Shown here in pieces: positions 1-6,232 of a DNA stretch of 14,563 nucleotides. A program made the position numbers and the translations under genes. The stretch comes from an uncultured Oscillospiraceae bacterium (lineage in GTDB: Bacteria > Bacillota > Clostridia > Oscillospirales > Oscillospiraceae): positions 1 through 14,563 of the forward strand of contig CAJUOA010000057.1 in NCBI GenBank assembly GCA_910587785.1. The letters run 5' to 3'. Position 1 is the first letter of the stretch; every line of letters starts with the position of its first letter. Under the pieces are notes generated by a model. It was not told the DNA's origin and did no database searches. It was given only the letters and a program-made list of their open reading frames with translations.

Positions 1-96
1 GGTTGCTGGCATCTGCAACTTTGACCGCTTAGCTTAATTTCGCAAGAGGTCTATTCTTTCGTATGAAAAATCTTTCCCACGAATTTCAAAAAAAGC

Positions 97-125
97 TTGC
101 AAAGGCGGGACAAAGGTGTTATACT
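97..125 (+). promoter_or_regulatory. sigma-A promoter of rpmE
   Basis: A TTGCAA -35 box (97-102) and a TATACT -10 box (120-125) are separated by exactly 17 bp, so transcription should start near 132. The roughly 60-nt leader contains a small GCGG/CCGC hairpin (139-152). The ribosome binding site AGAGGTG lies at 174-180. Some Firmicute rpmE leaders carry an L31-binding autoregulatory structure, but I cannot assign this leader to that class. Confidence 0.8.
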
Positions 126-190
126 GACTCTTGGTTTCGCGGTGAAAGCCGCAGGGGCCTAATTTATGGGGAAAGAGGTGAACAAGAGCA

Positions 191-391
191 ATGAAGGAAG
201 GTATCCATCCCAATTATCAGCAGACTACTATTAAATGCGCCTGCGGTAATGTAATTGAGACAGGTTCCACGAAGAAGGACATTCGCGTGGAAGTCTGCTC
301 TAAGTGTCACCCCTTCTTCACGGGCAAGCAGAAGCTGGTCGATACCGGCGGCCGCGTTGCCAAGTTCAACAAGAAGTTCGGGCTGAAGTAA
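191..391 (+). CDS. rpmE: 50S ribosomal protein L31, zinc-binding type
   Basis: The 66-aa product matches bacterial L31 over its whole length, from MKEGIHPNYQ at the N-terminus through the conserved CSKCHPFFTGKQK segment. Cys16, Cys18, Cys36 and Cys39 form the CxC...CxxC zinc site of the C-plus paralog, which in this family is used when zinc is sufficient. The protein joins the central protuberance of the 50S subunit and bridges to the 30S. The gene has its own promoter and a strong terminator, so it is largely monocistronic. AGAGGTG sits 10 nt before the ATG. Length and motif match leave little doubt. Confidence 0.97.
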   Translation: MKEGIHPNYQQTTIKCACGNVIETGSTKKDIRVEVCSKCHPFFTGKQKLVDTGGRVAKFNKKFGLK

Positions 392-403
392 TTGCATTAC
401 AAG

Positions 404-438
404 AGCACCGTGCCGCGGTCTGCGGGACGGTGCTTTTT
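404..438 (+). terminator. rho-independent terminator after rpmE
   Basis: AGCACCGT (404-411) pairs perfectly with ACGGTGCT (427-434), and an inner CCGC/GCGG helix (413-416 with 422-425) extends the stem. A run of T residues (434-438) follows. It begins 13 nt after the rpmE stop codon and separates rpmE from hflX. Confidence 0.9.
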
Positions 439-487
439 GCATACGGGGCATACTGAAACCATCCTATTTCAAAAAATCGAGGTGCCA

Positions 488-1801
488 ATGAGAGAACAGA
501 CGACCCAAGAGATCCAAAAACCCAGGGACCGGGCAATCTTAGCCGGTCTCTCCAGCCCCCGGCTGGACAGCCGGGACAACGCGGACGAGGAGACCATGGC
601 GGAGCTGGCCGCCCTAGTGGAGACCGCAGGAGGCGAAGTGGCCGCCTCCGCCCTGCAAAACCGGTCCTCTCCGGACCCCCGGACCTTCATCGGCGAGGGC
701 AAGGTCGCGGAAATCAAGGACCTGGTCCGCCACGAGGAGGCCACCATGGTCATCTTTGACAACGACCTCTCCCCCTCCCAGATGCGGGTGCTCACCGAGG
801 AACTGGGGGTCCAGGTGCTGGACCGGAGCGCCCTCATTCTGGACATCTTCGCCCAGCGGGCCCGGACCCGGGAGGGGCGGCTCCAGGTGGAGCTGGCCCA
901 ATACCAGTACCTCCTGCCCCGGCTGACCGGCATGTGGACCCACTTAGAGCGCCAGGCCGGCACCAGCGGCAAGGGACCCATCGGCTCCAAGGGACCCGGC
1001 GAGACCCAGCTGGAGACCGACCGCCGCCACATCCACCGGAAGATCGACAAGCTGAAGGCGGACCTGGAGGAGGTCCGCCGCATCCGGGGCACCCAGCGCC
1101 AGCGCCGGATGAAAAACGAGATCCCCGTGGCCGCTATCGTAGGCTACACCAACGCGGGGAAGTCCACCCTCCTCAACGCCCTCACCGGCGCGGACATCCC
1201 CGCCAACAACCGCCTTTTCGACACCCTGGACACCACCACCCGCCTCCTCACTGTCAGCGACACCCTGGACGTGGTGGTCTCCGACACCGTGGGCTTCATC
1301 CGCAAGCTCCCCCACCAGCTGGTGGACGCCTTCAAGGCCACCCTGGAGGAGCTGGAGTATGCGGACCTCCTGCTCCACGTCATCGACATCTCCAACCCCC
1401 TCTGGCAGGAGCAGGCCGCCGTGGTGGACGGCCTCATCCGGGAGCTGGGGGCGGAGGGCACCCCCTGCCTGCGGGTCTACAACAAGTCCGACCTCTTCTG
1501 GGGGGAGGTGCGCCCCCACGGCGAGGGGGAGGTCAACATCTCCGCCAGGACCGGCGAGGGCATTCCGGAGCTCCTGGCCGCCATTGACCGGACTCTGGAC
1601 AAGGGTACCCGCCGGGTCACGGTCCATCTGCCCTACGACAAGGGCGGGCTGCTGGACCTCCTCTACCGGGAGGCCAAGGTGGAGAGCGTGGAGTACGGGT
1701 CGACCATCGACATTGCCGCCGTCTGCAACCCCAAGGCCATCGGAGCCGTGAAGCCCTATATCGAGGGCTGGGTGGAGCCCAGGGAGCCCTGGGAGGCGTA
1801 G
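488..1801 (+). CDS. hflX: GTPase HflX (ribosome-splitting factor)
   Basis: The 437-aa product is a TRAFAC GTPase that binds the 50S subunit and, in characterised homologs, splits stalled or hibernating ribosomes after stress. The HflX N-terminal domain occupies about residues 15-200 and includes the signature GPGETQLETDRR (169-180) before a coiled-coil linker. The G domain shows G1 GYTNAGKS (219-226), G3 DTVG (266-269) and G4 NKSD (332-335). The frame is open upstream to 392, but that segment would run through the rpmE terminator. The ATG at 488 has GAGG at 479-482 and begins the conserved domain. I see no strong promoter of its own, only TTGCAT at 437-442 without a good -10, so read-through from rpmE may contribute. 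Its 3' end overlaps a convergent small gene by 46 bp. Confidence 0.95.
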   Translation: MREQTTQEIQKPRDRAILAGLSSPRLDSRDNADEETMAELAALVETAGGEVAASALQNRSSPDPRTFIGEGKVAEIKDLVRHEEATMVIFDNDLSPSQMRVLTEELGVQVLDRSALILDIFAQRARTREGRLQVELAQYQYLLPRLTGMWTHLERQAGTSGKGPIGSKGPGETQLETDRRHIHRKIDKLKADLEEVRRIRGTQRQRRMKNEIPVAAIVGYTNAGKSTLLNALTGADIPANNRLFDTLDTTTRLLTVSDTLDVVVSDTVGFIRKLPHQLVDAFKATLEELEYADLLLHVIDISNPLWQEQAAVVDGLIRELGAEGTPCLRVYNKSDLFWGEVRPHGEGEVNISARTGEGIPELLAAIDRTLDKGTRRVTVHLPYDKGGLLDLLYREAKVESVEYGSTIDIAAVCNPKAIGAVKPYIEGWVEPREPWEA

Positions 1802-1998
1802 AGCCCCGCCCCGGTGCGGAGGCCCAGGAGGAAGGCGCGGCCCGCGTAGAACTCCACCGCCCGTTCGCACAGCAGTTCGAGGTCCGCGTCCTGGAGGCTC
1901 TCCATCGGGGGGATGGGCAGCTCGCTGTCGGGCGGATAGAGGCCGCCTAAGCGTGGTTTGACGTAGTTGACATATAGCCAGCGCGGGAAATCGGTCAT
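1756..1998 (-). CDS. 80-aa orphan protein under an XRE-type operator
   Basis: I do not recognise a family. The 80-aa product starts MTDFPRWLYVNYVKPRLGG, has a Pro-rich stretch (LYPPDSELPIPP), then a probable amphipathic helix of about residues 34-67 containing AFLLGLRTGAGLY. There is no signal peptide, Cys cluster or clear transmembrane segment. The C-terminal helix vaguely recalls small Clostridia DUF proteins ending in GxRLGA-like motifs, which is only an impression. It is supported as a real gene by AGAAAGGAGA at ideal distance from the ATG and by a perfect consensus promoter upstream. It is divergent from the XRE regulator, which probably represses it. Its last 46 bp overlap the end of hflX on the other strand. 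Confidence 0.7.
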   Translation of the reverse strand: MTDFPRWLYVNYVKPRLGGLYPPDSELPIPPMESLQDADLELLCERAVEFYAGRAFLLGLRTGAGLYASQGSLGSTQPSI

Positions 1999-2017
1999 GT
2001 TGGATTCTCCTTTCTGA

Positions 2018-2048
2018 TTGCGACTTTTTAGTCGTATGCCATTATACT
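2018..2048 (+). promoter_or_regulatory. probable promoter of the XRE regulator
   Basis: TATACT (2043-2048) overlaps the leftward -10 box on the opposite strand. The best -35 is TTGCGA (2018-2023) at a long 19-bp spacing, so this promoter should be weaker than the leftward one. Its start near 2055 leaves a short leader before AGAGGTG (2069-2075). Confidence 0.5.
2021..2035. promoter_or_regulatory. candidate XRE operator, copy 1
   Basis: CGACTTTTTAGTCGT contains the palindrome CGAC-N6-GTCG. It covers the predicted transcription start of the 80-aa gene. It matches copy 2 (2050-2064) at 12 of 15 positions in the same orientation, 29 bp start to start, so the two lie on nearly the same helical face pattern. 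Binding by the adjacent XRE protein is inferred. Confidence 0.65.
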
Positions 2049-2069
2049 ACGCTTTATTAGTCGTGTCAA
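2041..2069 (-). promoter_or_regulatory. perfect consensus sigma-A promoter of the 80-aa gene
   Basis: On the minus strand TTGACA (2069-2064) is followed by a 17-bp spacer and TATAAT (2046-2041), an exact match to the sigma-70/sigma-A consensus. Transcription would begin near 2034. One operator-like repeat fills most of the spacer and touches the -35, and the other covers the start site. This suggests a strong promoter that is normally held off. Confidence 0.88.
2050..2064. promoter_or_regulatory. candidate XRE operator, copy 2
   Basis: CGCTTTATTAGTCGT is a direct repeat of copy 1. It lies inside the spacer and touches the -35 of the leftward promoter, and would overlap the start region of the rightward XRE promoter. 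It is the natural site for combined repression and autoregulation. Confidence 0.6.
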
Positions 2070-2079
2070 GAGGTGCGGT

Positions 2080-2286
2080 GTGAAATATTTTGAACGAATG
2101 AAAGAACTTCGCAACGAACGAAAAGAAACGCAAACACAGGTAGCAAACGCGATTGGTACAACGATGCGGCAATACCAGCGCTACGAGGCGGGCGAACAAA
2201 AACCCGGTTTGGATTACCTCATGGCCCTTGCGGACCATTTCCAGGTCTCGCTGGACTATCTGACAGGCCGCACGGATGAACGGTAG
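2080..2286 (+). CDS. XRE-family (Cro/cI-like) transcriptional regulator
   Basis: The 68-aa product is a single HTH_3 domain: RNERKETQTQVANAIG forms helices 1-2 and TTMRQYQRYEAGEQKP the recognition helix region, followed by the usual LDYLMALADHFQVSLDYLTGR ending. Such minimal repressors bind small palindromes as dimers. The start is GTG at 2080, chosen because AGAGG lies 6-7 nt upstream; an ATG at 2098 would remove the first residues. The coding sequence is visibly more A-rich than its neighbours, hinting at acquisition. The divergent region carries two operator-like repeats, so it probably represses both itself and the 80-aa gene. The GNAT gene follows after 22 bp and may be co-transcribed. 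Confidence 0.9.
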   Translation: MKYFERMKELRNERKETQTQVANAIGTTMRQYQRYEAGEQKPGLDYLMALADHFQVSLDYLTGRTDER

Positions 2287-2308
2287 AACGATTTATCAGG
2301 AGACAGCC

Positions 2309-2851
2309 ATGCAATTAGAGACAAAACGCACCATCCTCCGTCCGTTTACGGAGGCGGACGCGGAGGACCTCTTCGCCTACGCCAAGGACCCCCGGGTGGG
2401 CCCCATCGCCGGCTGGAAGCCCCACGAGAGCGTGGAGGAGAGCCGGGAGATCATCCGCACCGTCTTCTCCTCGCCCAATGCCTTCGCCGTGGCGGACCGG
2501 GAGACGGGCCGGGTCATCGGCTCCGCCGGATTCGTCCGCCACGGCAAGGCCTGGGACGGCGAGAAGAGCCAGGCCATCGGCTACGCCCTCTCCCCCGCGT
2601 ACTGGGGCCGGGGCATCATGCCGGAGGTGGCGGCGGAACTGCTGCGCTTCGGCTTCCAGGACCTGGGGCTGGAGGAAATCTGGTGTACCCACTACCGGGA
2701 GAACGCCCGGTCCCGGCGGGTGATCGAGAAGTCCGGATTCACCTACGCCTTTACGGAGCACGTCACCGACGAGTTTTTCCCCGACCGGCCCACCTGTTTT
2801 TACTTCATGACCCGCTCCCAGTGGGAGCAGAGGGAGGGCGTCCATGGATAG
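2309..2851 (+). CDS. GNAT N-acetyltransferase, RimJ/RimL type
   Basis: The 180-aa product has the layout of RimJ/RimL-like acetyltransferases, which move an acetyl group from acetyl-CoA to a protein N-terminus or small molecule. TKRTILRPFTEADAEDLF (residues 5-22) is the typical N-terminal strand-helix. YALSPAYWGRGIMPEVAA (92-109) contains the acetyl-CoA pyrophosphate-binding loop, and ENARSRRVIEKSGF (131-144) is the classic C-terminal motif. The frame extends upstream to 2276, but the ATG at 2309 is preferred because AGGAGA (2298-2303) lies 5 nt before it and the domain begins there. The stop overlaps the start of yigZ by 8 bp. The substrate cannot be told from sequence. Confidence 0.9.
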   Translation: MQLETKRTILRPFTEADAEDLFAYAKDPRVGPIAGWKPHESVEESREIIRTVFSSPNAFAVADRETGRVIGSAGFVRHGKAWDGEKSQAIGYALSPAYWGRGIMPEVAAELLRFGFQDLGLEEIWCTHYRENARSRRVIEKSGFTYAFTEHVTDEFFPDRPTCFYFMTRSQWEQREGVHG

Positions 2852-3470
2852 CTATCTGTTCCCCGGCGCCTACGGCGAGGCGGAGCTGGTGGAAAAGCGC
2901 TCCCGCTTCATCGGCCAGGTCTGGCGGGTGGAGCGCGAGGAGGAGGCCCGGGAGCGCCTGGAGGAGGTCCGCAGGCGCTTCCACGACGCCCGCCACCACT
3001 GCTGGTGCTACGTCCTACGGGAGGGGAACGTCCTCCGCTACGGCGATGACGGCGAGCCCCAGGGTACCGCCGGACAGCCCATGCTGAACGTCTTTTTGAA
3101 GGAGGAGGTCGTAAACGCCGTCTGCGTAGTCACGCGGTACTTCGGGGGCATCCTCCTGGGCGCGGGCGGGCTCACGAGGGCCTACGGCGGCACCGCCAAG
3201 CTGGCCCTGGACGCCGCCGGCATCAGCCGGATGCGGCTCTGGTCCGTGCTCATGGTGCCCTGCCCCTACCCGCTCTACGAGCGGATGCGCCTCCTGGTGG
3301 AGAAGTGCGGCGGCGCGGTGGAGAGCGCCGACTTCGGCGCGGACGTGGTCCTCACCGTCCTCCTCCCGGCGGAGGACGCGGCGGACTTCCAGACCCAGGT
3401 TACCGACCTCTCCTCCGGCGCCGTGGAGGTTCTGGAGGAGGACCGGCGGTTCCAGCCCGGCCCCCCGTGA
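2844..3470 (+). CDS. yigZ: YigZ / IMPACT family protein
   Basis: The 208-aa product shows the UPF0029/IMPACT N-terminal domain: EKRSRFIGQ (about residues 17-25), HHCWCYVL, RYGDDGEPQGTAGQPML, then VVTRYFGGILLGAGGLTRAYGG, followed by the smaller ferredoxin-like C-terminal domain. Bacterial members are conserved but their biochemical role is unsettled; the eukaryotic relative IMPACT modulates GCN2. Full length and intact motifs indicate a functional gene. The ATG lies inside the end of the GNAT gene (8-bp overlap), so translational coupling is likely. The symbol follows E. coli naming for the family. Confidence 0.93.
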   Translation: MDSYLFPGAYGEAELVEKRSRFIGQVWRVEREEEARERLEEVRRRFHDARHHCWCYVLREGNVLRYGDDGEPQGTAGQPMLNVFLKEEVVNAVCVVTRYFGGILLGAGGLTRAYGGTAKLALDAAGISRMRLWSVLMVPCPYPLYERMRLLVEKCGGAVESADFGADVVLTVLLPAEDAADFQTQVTDLSSGAVEVLEEDRRFQPGPP

Positions 3471-3472
3471 AT

Positions 3473-3694
3473 CTGCTTTTCTTCTTTGTGTACAAAGAAG
3501 AAAAGCAGCAAAAGAAGAAAAACTTTTTGTCCGCAAGGCTCACGCCTTGCTCCTGGGCTCAATAGACGGGAGCGCCGGTGCGATATTCCACCAGCGCTCC
3601 CGCATTCTGTGCCCATGAGCGAAACGAAGTTTCGCGGACAAAAGTTTTTTCTTTTTCGCTTCCTTTTTCTTTTTTTCAAAAAAGAAAAAGGAAG
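3473..3694. repeat. symmetrical nested-hairpin intergenic element
   Basis: The 222-bp gap between convergent yigZ and mnmE is almost entirely inverted repeats. Left to right: a 16-bp perfect stem with a 4-nt loop (3473-3508); a purine-rich link ending ACTTTTTGTCCGC; a 7-bp hairpin (3533-3550); GCTCCTGGGC (3549-3558) pairing with GCCCATGAGC (3611-3620) with one mismatch; a central GGGAGCGC/GCGCTCCC stem (3568-3575 with 3594-3601) plus GGTG/CACC inside; a 7-bp hairpin (3619-3635); and a 17-bp T/A-rich hairpin (3659-3694). The two halves are diverged inverted copies of one unit, sharing ACTTTTGTCCGC and GCTCxTGGGC in mirror order. It probably terminates both genes and may be a dispersed REP/MITE-like element. 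Confidence 0.85.
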
Positions 3695-3697
3695 GAC

Positions 3698-5059
3698 CTA
3701 CTTCCCCACGCAGAAGCGGTCGAAGATATTCTGCACCAGGTCCTCCCGGAGGGTCCTGCCGGTGAGCTCCCCCAGGGCGGAGAGGGCCGATTCCACGTCG
3801 GTGAGGACGGCGTCGGGGGTGAGTCCGGCGTCCAGGGCCTCCCGGGCCCGGCGGAGGGCCTGAGAGGCCCGGGTGACGGCCCCGGCCTGCCGGGGGTTGG
3901 TGAGGATCTGCCCGGAGGGCGCGTCCCCGCTGGGGAAGAGGCGGGCGACCGTTTTCTCCAGCTCCTCCAGGCCCTCGCCGGTGAGGGTGGAGAGGGACAC
4001 GAAGGCGTCCGGGCAAAACGGGCCCTCCGGCGGGCCCGCCTGGGCGCGGCCCGGGAGGTCCCGCTTGGAGGCGATGCAGACCCAGGGCTTCCCGGACCCG
4101 GCCACGGCCTCCAGCAGGTCCTGATCCATCCCGCCGCCGTCCTCCACCAGGAGGATCAGCGCCGCGCGCTCCATGGCCTGCCGTGCCCGGTCCACCCCCA
4201 GGCGTTCCACGGCGTCTGCGGCGTCCCGAATCCCGGCGGTGTCGATGAGCCGGAGCAGGACGCCCCCCACCACCGCCTTCTCCTCCACGGTGTCCCGGGT
4301 GGTCCCGGCCACGTCGGTGACGATGGCCCGCTCGTAGCCCACCAGGGCGTTGAGCAGGGAGCTCTTGCCCACGTTAGGCCGGCCCAGGATGGCGGTGGGG
4401 ACCCCTTGGCGCAGGACCTGCCCCCGGTCGAAGGTGGCAAGGAGCGCCTCGAGGGCCCTGACCGATTTTTCCAGGCATCCGGTGATGTCCCCCAGCCGGA
4501 GGTCCTCGATGTCCTCGTCCGGGTAGTCCACCACGGCGTAAAATTGGCTTGCGATGTTCAGAAGCTCCCCGTAGACCCCCTCAATCCTCCGGCGGAGGGA
4601 GCCGTCCAGCTGTTCCACGGCGTTGCGGGCGGCCCCGGCGGTCTCGGCCTCGATGAGGTCGATGACCGCCTCCGCCTGGGTCAGGTCGATGTTCCCGCTG
4701 AGGAAGGCCCGCTTGGTGAACTCCCCCCGCTCCGCCTGCCGGGCCCCGGCGGCAAAGAGGGCGCGCAGGCCCTCCTCCAGCACCACCGGGGAGCCGTGGC
4801 AGTGGAACTCCACGCTGTCCTCGCCGGTGTAGCTCCTGGGGCCGGGGAAGCGGACGGCGAGACAGGCGTCGACGGCCCGGCCCTCCCGGTCCAGGAGGCG
4901 GCCCAGGACCATCTCCCGAGGGGTCTGCTCCTCCAGAGGCCGTCCGTTGGCGGCGCGGAAGACCTTGCCGCATATGGCGAAGCTCCCCTCCCCCGACACC
5001 CGCAGGATGCCGATGGCGGAGAGTGTGTTTCCGGTAGAAATCGCGGCGATCGTATCCAT
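3698..5059 (-). CDS. mnmE: tRNA modification GTPase MnmE
   Basis: The 453-aa product is full-length MnmE (TrmE), which with MnmG installs the 5-carboxymethylaminomethyl group on wobble uridine 34 using 5,10-methylene-THF, GTP and FAD. The N-terminal THF-binding domain starts DTIAAISTGNTLSAIGILR. The G domain within the helical domain has GRPNVGKS (226-233), TTRD (253-256) and DTAG (273-276). The C-terminal CVGK (450-453) carries the conserved catalytic Cys. The G4 position reads SKRD (331-334) rather than NKxD or TKxD. A ribosome site AGAGGAG overlaps the stop of the upstream tandem-GNAT gene 10 bp away, so the two are one operon. MnmG is not in view. Confidence 0.96.
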   Translation of the reverse strand: MDTIAAISTGNTLSAIGILRVSGEGSFAICGKVFRAANGRPLEEQTPREMVLGRLLDREGRAVDACLAVRFPGPRSYTGEDSVEFHCHGSPVVLEEGLRALFAAGARQAERGEFTKRAFLSGNIDLTQAEAVIDLIEAETAGAARNAVEQLDGSLRRRIEGVYGELLNIASQFYAVVDYPDEDIEDLRLGDITGCLEKSVRALEALLATFDRGQVLRQGVPTAILGRPNVGKSSLLNALVGYERAIVTDVAGTTRDTVEEKAVVGGVLLRLIDTAGIRDAADAVERLGVDRARQAMERAALILLVEDGGGMDQDLLEAVAGSGKPWVCIASKRDLPGRAQAGPPEGPFCPDAFVSLSTLTGEGLEELEKTVARLFPSGDAPSGQILTNPRQAGAVTRASQALRRAREALDAGLTPDAVLTDVESALSALGELTGRTLREDLVQNIFDRFCVGK

Positions 5060-5069
5060 AGGCGCTCCT

Positions 5070-6047
5070 CTACAGCTTCAGGGCGTAGCTGTGCCCCTTG
5101 TCCGTGACGCCGGAGACCTGGAAGCCCAGCGACTGAAAGAGGGCCTGGGAGCCCTGATTGAAATCAAAAATCTCCCCTACCTTGACCTGCTCCCAACCCA
5201 GCTCCCGGGCGCGGGCGATGAGGCGCTCCACCACGGCCTTTCCCACGCCCCGGCCCCTCCAGCGCTTGTCGCCGATGACGATGGGAATATCCTCGGGCCA
5301 AAAGGACACATCGCCGATGGGGAGCCATGCGCCGTCTTCCAGGACCTCGATCCAATAGAGCTCGCCGTGGTTGTCCAGATAGGTATACATCCCCTCTAAT
5401 TTCCCTGGAGTATAGGGCGCGTCCACGCCATCCACCAGCAGTACGGTGTCCGCGTCCTGATACCACGCCAGGGCGCGGGCGGCGGCCTCCGTGAGGCCGT
5501 GGAAGCGGCGCAGGCGGATGGACGGCGACACCTCCAGCGTCTCCGGGCGGTCGGGGAACCAGTAGTAGACCCGCTCCTCCGTTTCCCGGCGGAGTTCGCC
5601 GCCGTTGGCCTCTGCCACCCGGCGGGAGGGGGCGTTGCCTGGGTAGATGGTGACCAGGATGTCCTCCGTGATGCCCATGCGGCGGGCCTCCTCCAGGAGC
5701 AGACGCAGGAGCTCCCTGCCGTACCCCTTCCCCCGCTGGTCCGACGCCACGGCGTAGCCGATGTGGCCCCCGGCGTCCCGGAGCTTCTCGGTGAGGCGGT
5801 GGCGCAGGTTGCCCTGCCCCACGGGGACATTGCCGTCCATGAGCCAATAGGTGCTTGCGGGGACCATCCAATCCTCCAGGCCGATGCCCTGGGCCATGTC
5901 CACCTTTCTGGCGAGGTAGGCGGGGAACTCGTCATAGGGGATGCCGTAGGCGTTGTTGAGGAAGCCGTTCTCCTCCCGCCCGATGTGCTGGAGCATATCG
6001 TAGAACTCTTCACCGTCGTTTCGGGCGGCTGGGCGTAAGTATAGCAT
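5070..6047 (-). CDS. tandem two-domain GNAT acetyltransferase
   Basis: The 325-aa product contains two GNAT folds. Domain 1 (about 1-165) has the acetyl-CoA loop SDQRGKGYGRELL (102-114) and YPGNAPSRRVAEANGG (135-150). Domain 2 (about 175-325) has DKRWRGRGVGKAVV (260-273) and FNQGSQALFQSLGF (296-309). Each keeps the R-G-x-G-x-G pattern, so both could bind acetyl-CoA. Double-GNAT proteins include aminoglycoside-type and mycothiol-type enzymes, but nothing here fixes a substrate. AGGAGA precedes the ATG by 8 nt. It is the first gene of an operon with mnmE. A sigma-A promoter and a hairpin-forming leader lie upstream. Confidence 0.9.
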   Translation of the reverse strand: MLYLRPAARNDGEEFYDMLQHIGREENGFLNNAYGIPYDEFPAYLARKVDMAQGIGLEDWMVPASTYWLMDGNVPVGQGNLRHRLTEKLRDAGGHIGYAVASDQRGKGYGRELLRLLLEEARRMGITEDILVTIYPGNAPSRRVAEANGGELRRETEERVYYWFPDRPETLEVSPSIRLRRFHGLTEAAARALAWYQDADTVLLVDGVDAPYTPGKLEGMYTYLDNHGELYWIEVLEDGAWLPIGDVSFWPEDIPIVIGDKRWRGRGVGKAVVERLIARARELGWEQVKVGEIFDFNQGSQALFQSLGFQVSGVTDKGHSYALKL

Positions 6048-6063
6048 GTCTTTTCTCCTGATA

Positions 6064-6106
6064 GCCGTATTGCGTATTTTTCTGGTGTCAACAAGGAAAA
6101 TACGGC
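6064..6106 (-). promoter_or_regulatory. leader with two mutually exclusive stems
   Basis: In the predicted leader of the tandem-GNAT/mnmE mRNA, GCCGTATT (6064-6071) can pair with AATACGGC (6099-6106). Alternatively CGTATTTT (6073-6080) can pair with AAAATACG (6097-6104). The two 8-bp stems share the same right arm and exclude each other. It could be a simple hairpin, an operator or a conformational switch. Confidence 0.45.
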
Positions 6107-6131
6107 AGCATCTAATTGTAACGCATGGTTC

Positions 6132-6160
6132 ATGTTATCACAAAGGATATGGCGTGTCAA
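6132..6160 (-). promoter_or_regulatory. sigma-A promoter of tandem-GNAT/mnmE operon
   Basis: On the minus strand TTGACA (6160-6155) is followed by a 17-bp spacer and TAACAT (6137-6132). Transcription would start near 6125, giving a leader of about 78 nt. It lies just downstream of the malic enzyme terminator. Confidence 0.78.
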
Positions 6161-6190
6161 TCCAAATCCTCTGTCTGGAGTTCCGCACGC

Positions 6191-6225
6191 AAAAAGACAG
6201 CAGGCCAAACGCCTGCCGTCTTTTT
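6191..6225 (-). terminator. rho-independent terminator after the malic enzyme
   Basis: In minus-strand RNA a GACGGCAGGC/GCCTGCTGTC stem (one G-U pair) with a GTTTG loop is followed by five U residues. On the plus strand the wobble becomes an A-C mismatch, so the structure is better suited to the minus-strand gene that ends at 6233. Confidence 0.9.
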
Positions 6226-6232
6226 CAGAATG

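Noticed and set aside
131..190. L31-binding autoregulatory leader before rpmE
   Set aside because: Only one 4-bp hairpin is visible in the leader, not enough to assign a known L31 leader class.
2047..2238. 63-aa minus-strand frame over the XRE gene
   Set aside because: It lies antisense to a clear HTH gene and begins inside it without a ribosome site.
3578..5107. 509-aa plus-strand open frame
   Set aside because: It is the antisense shadow of mnmE in GC-rich DNA, rich in Gly/Pro/Val with no recognisable domain.
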